From contig NZ_CP108393.1 in NCBI RefSeq assembly GCF_035961655.1, positions 310,001 through 374,000 of the forward strand: a stretch of DNA of 64,000 nt, given 5' to 3'. Origin of the DNA: Streptomyces sp. NBC_01317. GTDB taxonomy: Bacteria > Actinomycetota > Actinomycetes > Streptomycetales > Streptomycetaceae. The position numbers were made by a program, and so were the translations under genes. Positions 1 through 6,871 of the stretch are shown in pieces. Below the pieces are notes generated by a model, which saw only the letters and a program-made list of their open reading frames with translations, made no database searches and was not told the origin of the DNA. Each line of letters opens with the position of its first letter. The stretch's first letter is position 1.

Positions 1-208
1 GGGCACCGGAGTCGGGAGCGGGGCGGCTCGGCCCCTAGGCGCGGGAGGTTTCGCGGGTGTACGGCGCCGACCGCCGCGGCACTGGGACGGGGCGACGCCG
101 GGAACTCCGGTCGCGGAGTAGCGGCGAGTGGGAAGAGAGCGCTCCCGGCCGGGTACGGCCCCCGGGGGCACCGCCGTCGCGGTGCGGGGAGGGAACGGGC
201 CACGGTCT

Positions 209-270
209 GTCCGGCGGGGTCCGTCCGGCGGATCCCCCACGGATCAGCTCACGGCTGGTCCGCCGGACGG
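209..270 (-). promoter_or_regulatory. Putative attenuator with two competing hairpins
   Basis: On the minus strand, just after the small leader ORF at 329-403, the arm at 259-270 (TCCGCCGGACGG on the plus strand) is a perfect 12-bp complement of 221-232. Its core can pair equally with a second copy of GTCCGGCGG at 209-217, because that motif is directly repeated at 223-231. Two mutually exclusive hairpins sharing one arm, downstream of a Cys-containing leader peptide, look like transcription or translation attenuation of a gene lying left of the window. No U-tract is visible. Confidence 0.4.
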
Positions 271-328
271 GCCCGGGCAGGGCCGGAGTGCCGAAGGCCT
301 CACGCGGTGTGCCGGTTCGGCGGTCGGG

Positions 329-403
329 TCAGCGACAGAGGGCGCTGGAAGTGCGCCGGTAATCCACGTAGCGGCAGACCACACCGGGGTGCATCGAATG
401 CAT
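329..403 (-). CDS. Cys-type leader peptide (24 aa)
   Basis: A 24-codon ORF reading leftwards. It contains an internal Cys, then a Tyr-Val-Asp-Tyr-Arg-Arg segment, and ends SSALCR. This resembles the actinobacterial putative leader peptides (Arg-Arg-His-Val-Asp-Leu... ending in Ala-Leu-Cys-Arg) that precede sulfur-assimilation genes. A -35 TTGACA (438 to 433) and a -10-like GAGGAT (415 to 410), with a 17-nt spacer, put the transcript start at the A of the ATG, so the mRNA would be leaderless. Competing hairpins follow at 209-270. The gene it would control lies beyond position 1. The family resemblance is from memory and the role in cysteine sensing is inferred. Confidence 0.6.
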   Translation of the reverse strand: MHSMHPGVVCRYVDYRRTSSALCR

Positions 404-409
404 GCCCGT

Positions 410-462
410 ATCCTCACGGCCCGGCGCCCGACTGTCAATGGACACCTCCAGGTGTCTCATTG
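410..462 (-). promoter_or_regulatory. Leftward promoter with overlapping palindrome (candidate Rrf2 operator)
   Basis: A near-perfect palindrome at 436-462 has arms CAATGgACACC and GGTGTctCATTG around TCCA. It overlaps the -35 TTGACA (433-438) of the leftward promoter whose -10-like GAGGAT is at 410-415. A related sequence (sharing CAATGGACAC) overlaps the cupin promoter near 2050. The two flank the rrf2 operon, so the Rrf2 protein encoded at 1399-1959 is the obvious candidate repressor. Position 1-208 holds no gene I can support. Confidence 0.5.
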
Positions 463-490
463 GACGAGACCCTGACGACCTGCGGTTTCG

Positions 491-1402
491 TCAGCCGCGC
501 GGGCGGATTTCCGTGGGATGCAGCCACAGGGGGCCGTTGCCCGTGTCGACGCGTACGGCGTCCTTCGGAGGCTCCGACTCACGGGTGAGCAGGGCGAGTT
601 CGGGACCGGTCAGGGTGCGCCAGCGCTCCAGTGCCTCCCGGGCGGGGAGTTGTACGGGAGGGGCCGGCGCGGCCGTGCCCGCGGCGGAGCGGGCCGCTTC
701 CAGATAGGTCTCCACGGGACGCCATCCCGGGACACACACCCGGCCTCCTGGGCCGTCGAAGACCAGGGTCGGCAGGGCGTAACGGCGGTGGTCCCCCACC
801 TCCTTGGCCCGGCCCGGGTGCGGGCCCGGCGCGTCCAGATCCACCACTTCGGGCAGCGGGCGCCGGGTCTCCGCCCAGTCAGCGCGGACCGCGTCCCGGG
901 TCGCCGGGGCGGCCGCGTCGTCCCGCAGCCGGTCCGTGTCGAGTCCGGGAACGCCCTGTACGGCGGCGAGGACACCGTCCGGCGTGTCGGCGGGGGCGCC
1001 GAGGACGAACATGGTCTCGCGCAGCCGCCGCAGGACCCGTTCGGCGACCTCGGGCCCCTGCGCCTGCGCCGCCTTGGCGGCGAGCGACGCCGGCCAGCTG
1101 CTGCGGGCCACGCGGCGCAGCCGTGGCGCGTACGGCGCCCCGGTGTGGGCGCCGACCTCGTGGGTGAACCGTTCGTACCACCGCGCCTCGGCATCCGGAT
1201 CGGGCGCGGGATCGTCATCGTCGTCGAAGAGGATGCCGAAAACCCGGCGCCACCGCACGCCGTCGCCCCACTGGTGCCCGAGCCGCAGCCTGAGCAGGCG
1301 GAAGACGGGCTCGGAGCCCCAGGCCCAGGGGCAGACCGGATCGGTGAACTCGGTGATGTCCAGGGCCGGCCGGTACGCGCCCCCGGGCGCGGGCGGGGTC
1401 AT
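491..1402 (-). CDS. DsbA/FrnE-like thioredoxin-fold protein
   Basis: 303 aa. Near residue 23 it has DPVCPWAW, the CxxxW-type active-site region of DsbA-family (FrnE, 2-hydroxychromene isomerase-like) proteins, with a single Cys instead of CxxC. A conserved LPTLVFDGPGG segment lies near residue 210, in the cis-Pro region. This suggests a cytoplasmic thiol oxidoreductase or glutathione-type isomerase; no signal peptide is seen. The ATG overlaps the upstream rrf2 stop by 4 bp (ATGA on the minus strand), so the two genes are translationally coupled. The partnership with an Rrf2 regulator and a nearby Cys leader peptide fits a redox or sulfur role. Substrate unknown. Confidence 0.75.
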   Translation of the reverse strand: MTPPAPGGAYRPALDITEFTDPVCPWAWGSEPVFRLLRLRLGHQWGDGVRWRRVFGILFDDDDDPAPDPDAEARWYERFTHEVGAHTGAPYAPRLRRVARSSWPASLAAKAAQAQGPEVAERVLRRLRETMFVLGAPADTPDGVLAAVQGVPGLDTDRLRDDAAAPATRDAVRADWAETRRPLPEVVDLDAPGPHPGRAKEVGDHRRYALPTLVFDGPGGRVCVPGWRPVETYLEAARSAAGTAAPAPPVQLPAREALERWRTLTGPELALLTRESEPPKDAVRVDTGNGPLWLHPTEIRPRG

Positions 1403-1959
1403 GCGGGAACGGCCGCGGGACGGGCCGACGGCATGTCACGTACGTCCTCGGCCCCGGACCGGCCCGACGGCACGTCACGCACATCCTCAGCCCCGGACCG
1501 GCCCGACGGCACGTCACGCACATCCTCAGCCGCGGACCGGCCCGACGGCACACCACTCACCTCCTCGGCCGCCAGCTGGGCGATGCTCGTGCCGCCCAGC
1601 ACCGCCCGCGCGGCGGCCTCGACCGCACGCCACAGGTCCGGCAGCGTCCCGGCGGCGCCCGGGTACCCGAGATCGCCGGGGCGCTCGCCCCGTACGGTGA
1701 GGAACTCCCCGTCGACCGCCGTCATCACCTCGGCCACACTGATCGCGGCCGCGTCCCTGCCGATCCAGTAACCGCCCTCGCACCCCCGCTGGCTGCGCAC
1801 CAGACCCGCCTGCCGCAGGTCGCGGAAGACGGACTTGAGGAAGCGGAACGGGATGTCCTGGGAGGACGCGATGGACTCACAGGTGAGGGGCCGCCCGCTG
1901 TCGGCGGCCAGCTCCACGAGCGCCCGCACCGCGTAGTCCGCCTTCGCCGATATCTGCAT
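1399..1959 (-). CDS. Rrf2-family transcriptional regulator
   Basis: 186 aa from the ATG at 1959, preceded by GGGGAG. The start MQISAKADYAVRALVELA is the classical Rrf2 N-terminus; a longer frame to 2133 would run through the divergent promoter. A winged HTH covers about residues 1-75, including CESIASSQDIPFRFLKS. The three-Cys cluster that binds Fe-S in IscR and NsrR is absent (only single Cys residues near 25 and 60), so a CymR-like ligand-responsive type is possible. The C-terminus is a low-complexity tail built from three 13-residue repeats (AEDVRDVPSGRSG). Operon with the DsbA-like gene. It probably represses the divergent cupin gene and perhaps the leader peptide promoter near 436. Confidence 0.85.
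   Translation of the reverse strand: MQISAKADYAVRALVELAADSGRPLTCESIASSQDIPFRFLKSVFRDLRQAGLVRSQRGCEGGYWIGRDAAAISVAEVMTAVDGEFLTVRGERPGDLGYPGAAGTLPDLWRAVEAAARAVLGGTSIAQLAAEEVSGVPSGRSAAEDVRDVPSGRSGAEDVRDVPSGRSGAEDVRDMPSARPAAVPA
1431..1547 (-). repeat. Three 39-bp tandem repeats inside rrf2
   Basis: Units at 1431-1469, 1470-1508 and 1509-1547 differ at only a few bases, and a partial fourth begins at 1548. They encode the 13-aa repeat at the C-terminus of the Rrf2 protein. Because 39 is a multiple of three, copy-number change would alter tail length without frameshift. Confidence 0.9.
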
Positions 1960-2042
1960 CCGTACCGTCTCCCCGTAGCGTGCCGAGTCCACCGAGCACC
2001 GTCCGAGAAGCGTCCGGCAACCGGTGAGGACCAGCTCGGCGG

Positions 2043-2085
2043 CAATGGACACATCTTGACATCCATTCGCCGCCCTCTCTACGTT
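2043..2085 (+). promoter_or_regulatory. Cupin promoter with operator-like inverted repeat
   Basis: The -35 TTGACA is at 2056-2061 and the -10 TACGTT at 2080-2085, with an 18-nt spacer. An inverted repeat, AATGGA (2044-2049) and TCCATT (2062-2067), brackets the -35. It begins with CAATGGACAC, exactly like the palindrome at 436-462. This is the likely site of control by the divergent Rrf2 regulator. Confidence 0.55.
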
Positions 2086-2131
2086 CGGTCCCGGCCACTC
2101 GCACCCGCAGCCCCTGAGGAGCAGGAACTCC

Positions 2132-2632
2132 ATGGACGCGTTCCATCCCGACCTCCCGGGTCACGACCACGGTTCCGACCCCGCCGAGGGGAGCACGCCG
2201 CCGCTCCGGGCCCGTCTCCACCACATCCGCGCCGACGCGCTCGACGGCGACACCGCGCAGACCGGCGGGATGCGCAGGTTCGCTGCGATCAGCGGCGGCA
2301 GTGTGGGCTCGGAGCGGATCTGGATGGGACAGACCCATGTCGCTCCCGAAACGGCGTCCTCGAACCACCACCACGGGGAGTCTGAGACGGCGATCCACGT
2401 GGTCAAGGGACACCCGGAGTTCGTGTTCCTCGACAACTCGGGCGGCACACCCGAGGAGGTCCGGATCCGCACCTCGCCGGGCGACTACATCTTCGTACCG
2501 CCGTACGTCCCGCACCGCGAGGAGAATCCCAGCCCCGACGACGAGGCCGTCGTGGTGATCGCCCGCAGCACGCAGGAGGCGATCGTGGTCAACCTCCCCG
2601 AGCTGTACGTCCTCGACACCGGCACTCTTTAG
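2132..2632 (+). CDS. Cupin-domain protein
   Basis: 166 aa, ATG preceded by GAGGAGCAGGAACTCC. It is a single-domain cupin: SNHHHGESETAIHVVKG near residue 77 supplies the His/Glu metal ligands of cupin motif 1, and GDYIFVPPYVPHREEN near residue 122 gives motif 2 with its His. It is probably a small soluble metal-binding protein; no catalytic activity can be assigned. It lies divergent from rrf2, with the operator-like repeat over its -35, and its stop overlaps the convergent lipoprotein gene by 4 bp. Given the regulator and the Cys leader peptide nearby, a role in sulfur or redox metabolism is possible but unproven. Confidence 0.8.
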   Translation: MDAFHPDLPGHDHGSDPAEGSTPPLRARLHHIRADALDGDTAQTGGMRRFAAISGGSVGSERIWMGQTHVAPETASSNHHHGESETAIHVVKGHPEFVFLDNSGGTPEEVRIRTSPGDYIFVPPYVPHREENPSPDDEAVVVIARSTQEAIVVNLPELYVLDTGTL

Positions 2633-3051
2633 GCGCAGCCCGGCGGTTCCTCCTCGGTCGGTACGAATTGCATCGTGGGCGTCCCGGCGGCGTCGAAGTT
2701 GGCGGTGTCAGGGCCGATCAGGGTCATGTAGCCGGCGATTCTCTCGCTGTTCCGCGACGGCGGCGTCCCCCTGACCTGCTCGACACCGGGGAACACGGAG
2801 TCAAGGACCCACCAACGTCCGCCGAAGTCCAGCCACTTGATTCCGCAGTGCGTGTTGACGTCGTACGGATACGGCTCGTGCTCCCTGGGCGCGGCCGGCC
2901 CTTCCTCCCACGTGTCCGCAGTGAAGGTTCGGGCGGCCAGGGTGGGGCCTGCGTCCCCCTCACCGCCCGGGTCGTCGGGCGAGGACGAGCATCCGGAGAG
3001 CAACAGCCCAACGCCCAGGAACAGCAAAGCGACTTGACGCGACAGGTTCAT
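2629..3051 (-). CDS. Small secreted lipoprotein, unknown function
   Basis: 140 aa from the ATG at 3051, chosen because MNLSRQVALLFLGVGLLLSGC is a complete lipoprotein signal peptide with lipobox LLSGC; the longer frame would put Arg-rich sequence before it. The mature part starts with an Asp/Gly/Pro linker and has a roughly 100-residue domain containing HCGIKWLDFGGRWW and YMTLIGPDTANFDAAGTPTMQF, a pattern common in uncharacterised Streptomyces lipoproteins. Membrane-anchored on the outside of the cell. Convergent with the cupin gene. Function not recognised. Confidence 0.8.
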   Translation of the reverse strand: MNLSRQVALLFLGVGLLLSGCSSSPDDPGGEGDAGPTLAARTFTADTWEEGPAAPREHEPYPYDVNTHCGIKWLDFGGRWWVLDSVFPGVEQVRGTPPSRNSERIAGYMTLIGPDTANFDAAGTPTMQFVPTEEEPPGCA

Positions 3052-3269
3052 GCACCTCGGACGCCGCGGGTACGCATTCCGTTCCGGCCCGTCCGTCCTT
3101 CCGCGACACGGCTCAGGCCGGTCCGAACAGGGGCGGCGAACCACCGAGGGCCGAACGGTGACCCTTTCGGGTACAACCCTCTTCCGTGGTCGTGTGTCTT
3201 CTCCTGTACTCGCCTCACAAGATCACCGGGGACCGGTCCCGACCGGTTCCGCGCGCACGCAGGAGACGC

Positions 3270-4664
3270 ATGTTCACGCACAGGATGTCCCGCCCGTTCC
3301 GGCTCGCTCTCGCGACCGCCGCCGTCCTGTCCCTCACGGGCGGCGGGCTGCTGGCTCTCGCGGGCACGGCCGCGGCCGCCCCGGCGAAGTACGCCGACGA
3401 CTTCAACGGTGACGGCTACCGGGACTACGCCGAGGCCTCCCTCGGCGGCTCCTTCGCCGTGACCTACGGGACCGCGACCGGCCCCGGCACGGTGAGGAAG
3501 ACGTTCACCCAGAACAGCCCGAACATTCCCGGGGCCGCCGGGGACGCCGGCGGCACCGGGGACGCCTTCGGTGACGACCTGGCCGCCACCGACCTGGACC
3601 GGGACGGCTACGCCGACCTCGCGGTCACCGACTTCACCGAGAAGGTGAGCGGCAAGACCGGCTCGGGAGCGGTGGTCATCATGTGGGGCGCGAAGTCCGG
3701 CCTCGGCGCCAAGGCCACCCGGCTCCCCGTCGGCGCCGTCACCCACCGGGGCTTCGGCAAGGCGGTCGAGACCGGTGACTTCGACGGCGACGGCAAGCCG
3801 GACCTGGCGGTCGTCGACTCCCTCGACACCGCCTACATCTTCCGGGGAGGCTTCTCCAAGACAGGGACGACCGGCAAGGTCACCAAGCACAAGCTGCCCC
3901 TCAGCTCACCCGACGTCCTCGAACCCACCGGACTCGTCGCCGGGCAGGTCACCAAGGACAAGGCCACCGACCTGTACGTCCTCGGCCAGGGCTACCGCAA
4001 GGACAAGATGACGCAGGACGCGTGGTTCCTGCGGGGCGGCACCACCGTGAAGCCCGCCGCCAAGGTCACTCCGATCAACAACACCGCCCCCGACTACAGC
4101 CCCACGGGCGTCATCGCGGACTTCGACAAGAACGGCTACGGCGACCTGGCCGTCAGCGACACCGCCCACAACAAGGGCGCCGGCTCGGTCGTCGTCGTAC
4201 GCGGCGGCGCGTCCGGCCCCACCACCACGTACCGCCTCACCCAGTCCACGGCGGGCGTCGCCACGGGCGCCACCAAGAACGACGGCTTCGGCGCCGCTCT
4301 CTCCGCCGGCGACACCAACCGCGACGGCTACCCGGACCTCGCGGTGAACTCGGCGGAGGAGAAGGTCGGCTCGGCCGCGGCGGCGGGCGGCGTCCACCTC
4401 CTGCGCGGCGGCAAGAAGGGCCTGACCGGTACCGGTTCGCAGTGGTTCACCCGCTCCACCGCCGGCGTCCCCGGGAGCCCCACGGCCGACGAGAGGTTCG
4501 GACTGAACCTCCGGCTGCGCGACACCGACCGGGACGGCGACGCCGACCTGCTGATCGGCGACAAGGACTACGAGCAGACGAGCCTGCTCCTCCCCGGCGG
4601 CGCCGCCGGCATCACCACCACCGCCGTGACGAAGCTGGGAGTGTGGCCGAGCTTCCCCCAGTGA
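3270..4664 (+). CDS. Secreted FG-GAP/VCBS repeat protein
   Basis: 464 aa from the ATG at 3270, with GCAGGAGACGC in front; an earlier ATG at 3186 lacks a ribosome site. A signal peptide (MSRPFRLALATAAVLSLTGGGLLALAGTAAAA) is followed by about six FG-GAP (integrin-alpha beta-propeller) repeats. Each has a DxDxDG-type calcium loop: DFNGDGYRD, DLDRDGYAD, DFDGDGKPD, DFDKNGYGD, DTNRDGYPD and DTDRDGDAD. Such proteins are exported calcium-binding propellers common in Streptomyces. No catalytic domain is attached, so binding or structural roles are likely. Monocistronic; 32 bp from the convergent MurE gene. Confidence 0.85.
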   Translation: MFTHRMSRPFRLALATAAVLSLTGGGLLALAGTAAAAPAKYADDFNGDGYRDYAEASLGGSFAVTYGTATGPGTVRKTFTQNSPNIPGAAGDAGGTGDAFGDDLAATDLDRDGYADLAVTDFTEKVSGKTGSGAVVIMWGAKSGLGAKATRLPVGAVTHRGFGKAVETGDFDGDGKPDLAVVDSLDTAYIFRGGFSKTGTTGKVTKHKLPLSSPDVLEPTGLVAGQVTKDKATDLYVLGQGYRKDKMTQDAWFLRGGTTVKPAAKVTPINNTAPDYSPTGVIADFDKNGYGDLAVSDTAHNKGAGSVVVVRGGASGPTTTYRLTQSTAGVATGATKNDGFGAALSAGDTNRDGYPDLAVNSAEEKVGSAAAAGGVHLLRGGKKGLTGTGSQWFTRSTAGVPGSPTADERFGLNLRLRDTDRDGDADLLIGDKDYEQTSLLLPGGAAGITTTAVTKLGVWPSFPQ

Positions 4665-4696
4665 CACAGGAGGCGGCGGTCCCTCCGTAACACCCT

Positions 4697-6175
4697 TTAT
4701 CGGGCGAGTTCGCGGACCGTCGCCATGTCGCTGAACGGTACGAGTCGTTCGCCGACGATCTGGTACGGCTCGCTGCCCTTGCCGGCGATCAGCACGACAT
4801 CGTCCGGGCCCGCGGCGGCCAGCGCGTGGGCGATGGCGGCGCGGCGGTCGGCGAGCCGCTCGAAGGGCGTCCCCGTGGCGGTGATGCCCGGCGCGATCTG
4901 GTCCAGGATCGCCTCGGGGTCCTCGTCGCGGGGATTGTCCGAGGTGAGGACGCACAGGTCGGAGTAGGTGCCGGCGATCTCGCCCATCTCGGCCCGCTTG
5001 GTGATGTCGCGGTCGCCGCCGCAGCCGAAGACGGTGACGATCCGGCCCTTGGCGTACCCGCGGATGGTGGTGAGCACCTTCTCCAGCGAGTCGGGCGAGT
5101 GCGCGTAGTCCACGACGACCGAGGTGCCGGCCGGGGTCTCGAAGCGCTCGAAGCGGCCCGGGATCGGCGGCATCCGGTCGAGGGCGGCGACCAGTCCGCG
5201 CAGGTCGTGTCCGAGGAGGTGGCACGCGGCCACGGTGGCGAGGGCGTTGGCGACGGAGTAGCGGCCGGGTACGGGGATGGCCGCCGGGTACTTGCGCCCT
5301 TCGTGGTGCAGTGTGAAGCGGGTGCCGAAGGCGTCCACGGTGAGGTCGGTGGCGCGGTAGTCCGCGTCGGTGTCGAGGGCGTACGTCGTCACGGCCCCGG
5401 GCATCAGCGCGACGATCCCGGCGCCCACGGCGTCGTCGGCGTTCACGACGGCGCGGCGGCAGAGCCCCTGGAACAGCCGGAGTTTGGCGTCCCGGTAGTT
5501 CTCCATCGTGCCGTGGTCGTCCAGGTGATCCTGCGTCAGGTTGGTGAAGATGCCGACGTCGATGAAGGAGTGGTCGACGCGGTGCGTCAACAGCCCCATG
5601 GACGTGGCCTCCAGGACGACCGTACCGACCTCGCGGTCCCGCATGCGCCCCAGCAGGTACTGGAAGTCCGGCGACTCGGGGGTGGTCAGCACCGACCTCG
5701 GCATGGGGATCAGCTCGTCGCCGATCCGGCTGCCCGCGGTCCCGATGACCCCGACGGTGGCGCCCTCGGCGAGCCGCAGCACCGACTCGACCATGTACGA
5801 CACCGAGGTCTTGCCGTTGGTGCCGGTGATGGCGACCATGTCCATGGCGCGCCCGGGCTCGCCGTAGTAGCGGGAGGCGACCACCGCGGCCGTCGTGCGG
5901 GTGTCCTGGACGCGCACCACGCAGACGTCGGTGTCCGCCCAGACGGAGGCGGGCAGGTCCGGGGCCCCGGCGTCGACCAGGACGGCGACCGCGCCCCTGG
6001 CGAGCGCGGGGCCGACGGACTCGGGGCCGCCCTCGCGGTGTCCGGGCACCGCGATGAACAGCGATCCGGGTGACACCCGGTGGGCGTCGAAGGCGGTTCC
6101 CGCGGTGATCACCGTCTCCGGATCGCCCTGAAGAATCTCGTGGTCGTGCCCGGCGAGCAGTGCGCTCAACTTCAC
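4697..6175 (-). CDS. MurE-type Mur ligase (UDP-MurNAc-tripeptide synthetase family)
   Basis: 492 aa, full length for MurE. An N-terminal UDP-binding region is followed by the ATP loop AITGTNGKTS near residue 115, NLTQDHLDDHGTMENYRDAKL with the carbamylated-Lys position, the C-terminal DYAHSPDSLEK and FGCGGDRD, and SDNPRDEDP. The DNPR motif is the diaminopimelate-specific signature. The enzyme would add diaminopimelate to UDP-MurNAc-L-Ala-D-Glu in the cytoplasm. The gene stands alone, away from any other division or cell-wall gene, so it is probably a second copy beside the one in the dcw cluster. It may instead serve a specialised amino acid ligation. Confidence 0.85.
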   Translation of the reverse strand: MKLSALLAGHDHEILQGDPETVITAGTAFDAHRVSPGSLFIAVPGHREGGPESVGPALARGAVAVLVDAGAPDLPASVWADTDVCVVRVQDTRTTAAVVASRYYGEPGRAMDMVAITGTNGKTSVSYMVESVLRLAEGATVGVIGTAGSRIGDELIPMPRSVLTTPESPDFQYLLGRMRDREVGTVVLEATSMGLLTHRVDHSFIDVGIFTNLTQDHLDDHGTMENYRDAKLRLFQGLCRRAVVNADDAVGAGIVALMPGAVTTYALDTDADYRATDLTVDAFGTRFTLHHEGRKYPAAIPVPGRYSVANALATVAACHLLGHDLRGLVAALDRMPPIPGRFERFETPAGTSVVVDYAHSPDSLEKVLTTIRGYAKGRIVTVFGCGGDRDITKRAEMGEIAGTYSDLCVLTSDNPRDEDPEAILDQIAPGITATGTPFERLADRRAAIAHALAAAGPDDVVLIAGKGSEPYQIVGERLVPFSDMATVRELAR

Positions 6176-6533
6176 AGGGGTCCTCTCGAAGGCGCGATAC
6201 GGCCGGGTCGCCGCGGGCGCCGGGAAGGCGCCGACGGGTCGCGGTGGCGTCGCGTGACGGGGGTGGTGCGGGCGGTGACGGCGTCCGGGTCGGACCGGAC
6301 GCCACAGGGCCGGCCCGGCGGGCGGCGCGCTGCGGTGGGATGTGCTGCGGTGGGGGGCGTGCTGGTACGGCGGCGGTGGAGGCGGGTGCGGCTGCGGCGG
6401 TCAAGCGGGTGCGGGTGCGGTGAAGTCCCGTGCGGCGGGGGCGAGATGAGGGCGCGGACGGCCAGCGACGGCCGGACGGAAGGTGCGGGCGGGACGGCGG
6501 TTCAGGCGGGTCGGCGGCGGTGCAGGCGGGGTG

Positions 6534-6677
6534 TTAGCCGTGGCCGTGCAGGGCGCGACAACCGGCTTCCGGTGCGGACACCGGGCCGGGGCCTGAGGAC
6601 ACCGCGTCGGCGGCGGCCGGGCACAGTGCGCAGGCGCCCTGTCGCAGGCACTCCCTCACCACACGTGTGCAACCCAT
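6534..6677 (-). CDS. Possible small Cys-rich peptide (47 aa)
   Basis: The 696-bp interval 6176-6871 has no convincing long gene. On the minus strand an ATG at 6677 opens 47 codons ending at TAA. The product begins MGCTRVVRECLRQGACALCP and has five Cys in all. A -10-like TACACT ends 5 nt before the ATG, which would fit a leaderless transcript, but no -35 and no ribosome site are seen. The ordered Cys spacing (C3, C10, C16, C19) suggests metal binding. Weakly supported; the rest of the interval is GC-rich DNA in which I see nothing. Confidence 0.3.
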   Translation of the reverse strand: MGCTRVVRECLRQGACALCPAAADAVSSGPGPVSAPEAGCRALHGHG

Positions 6678-6871
6678 GGGGCGAGTGTACGGCCAGAGGG
6701 GCGCTCCCGGCTCCGTCGTGCGCGGGCCGGCCGCCGCTCCCGGACACGGCGACGCCGGGCGGACCTGTTCCGGTCCGCCCGGCGATCGCGTGCGGGAGTG
6801 CGTGGTGCCACAGCGTGGTGCCTCAGGTGCCTCTGGTGTCTCCCAGGGGCCGGAGGGGGGCGACGGGTGGG

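Noticed and set aside
244..438. 64-codon minus-strand frame at the left edge
   Set aside because: Overlaps the better supported leader peptide in another frame; its start lies in the -35 region.
3906..6404. 832-codon open frame antisense to murE
   Set aside because: Arg/Pro/Gly-rich translation with no motifs, covering a clear MurE gene; typical shadow in high-GC DNA.
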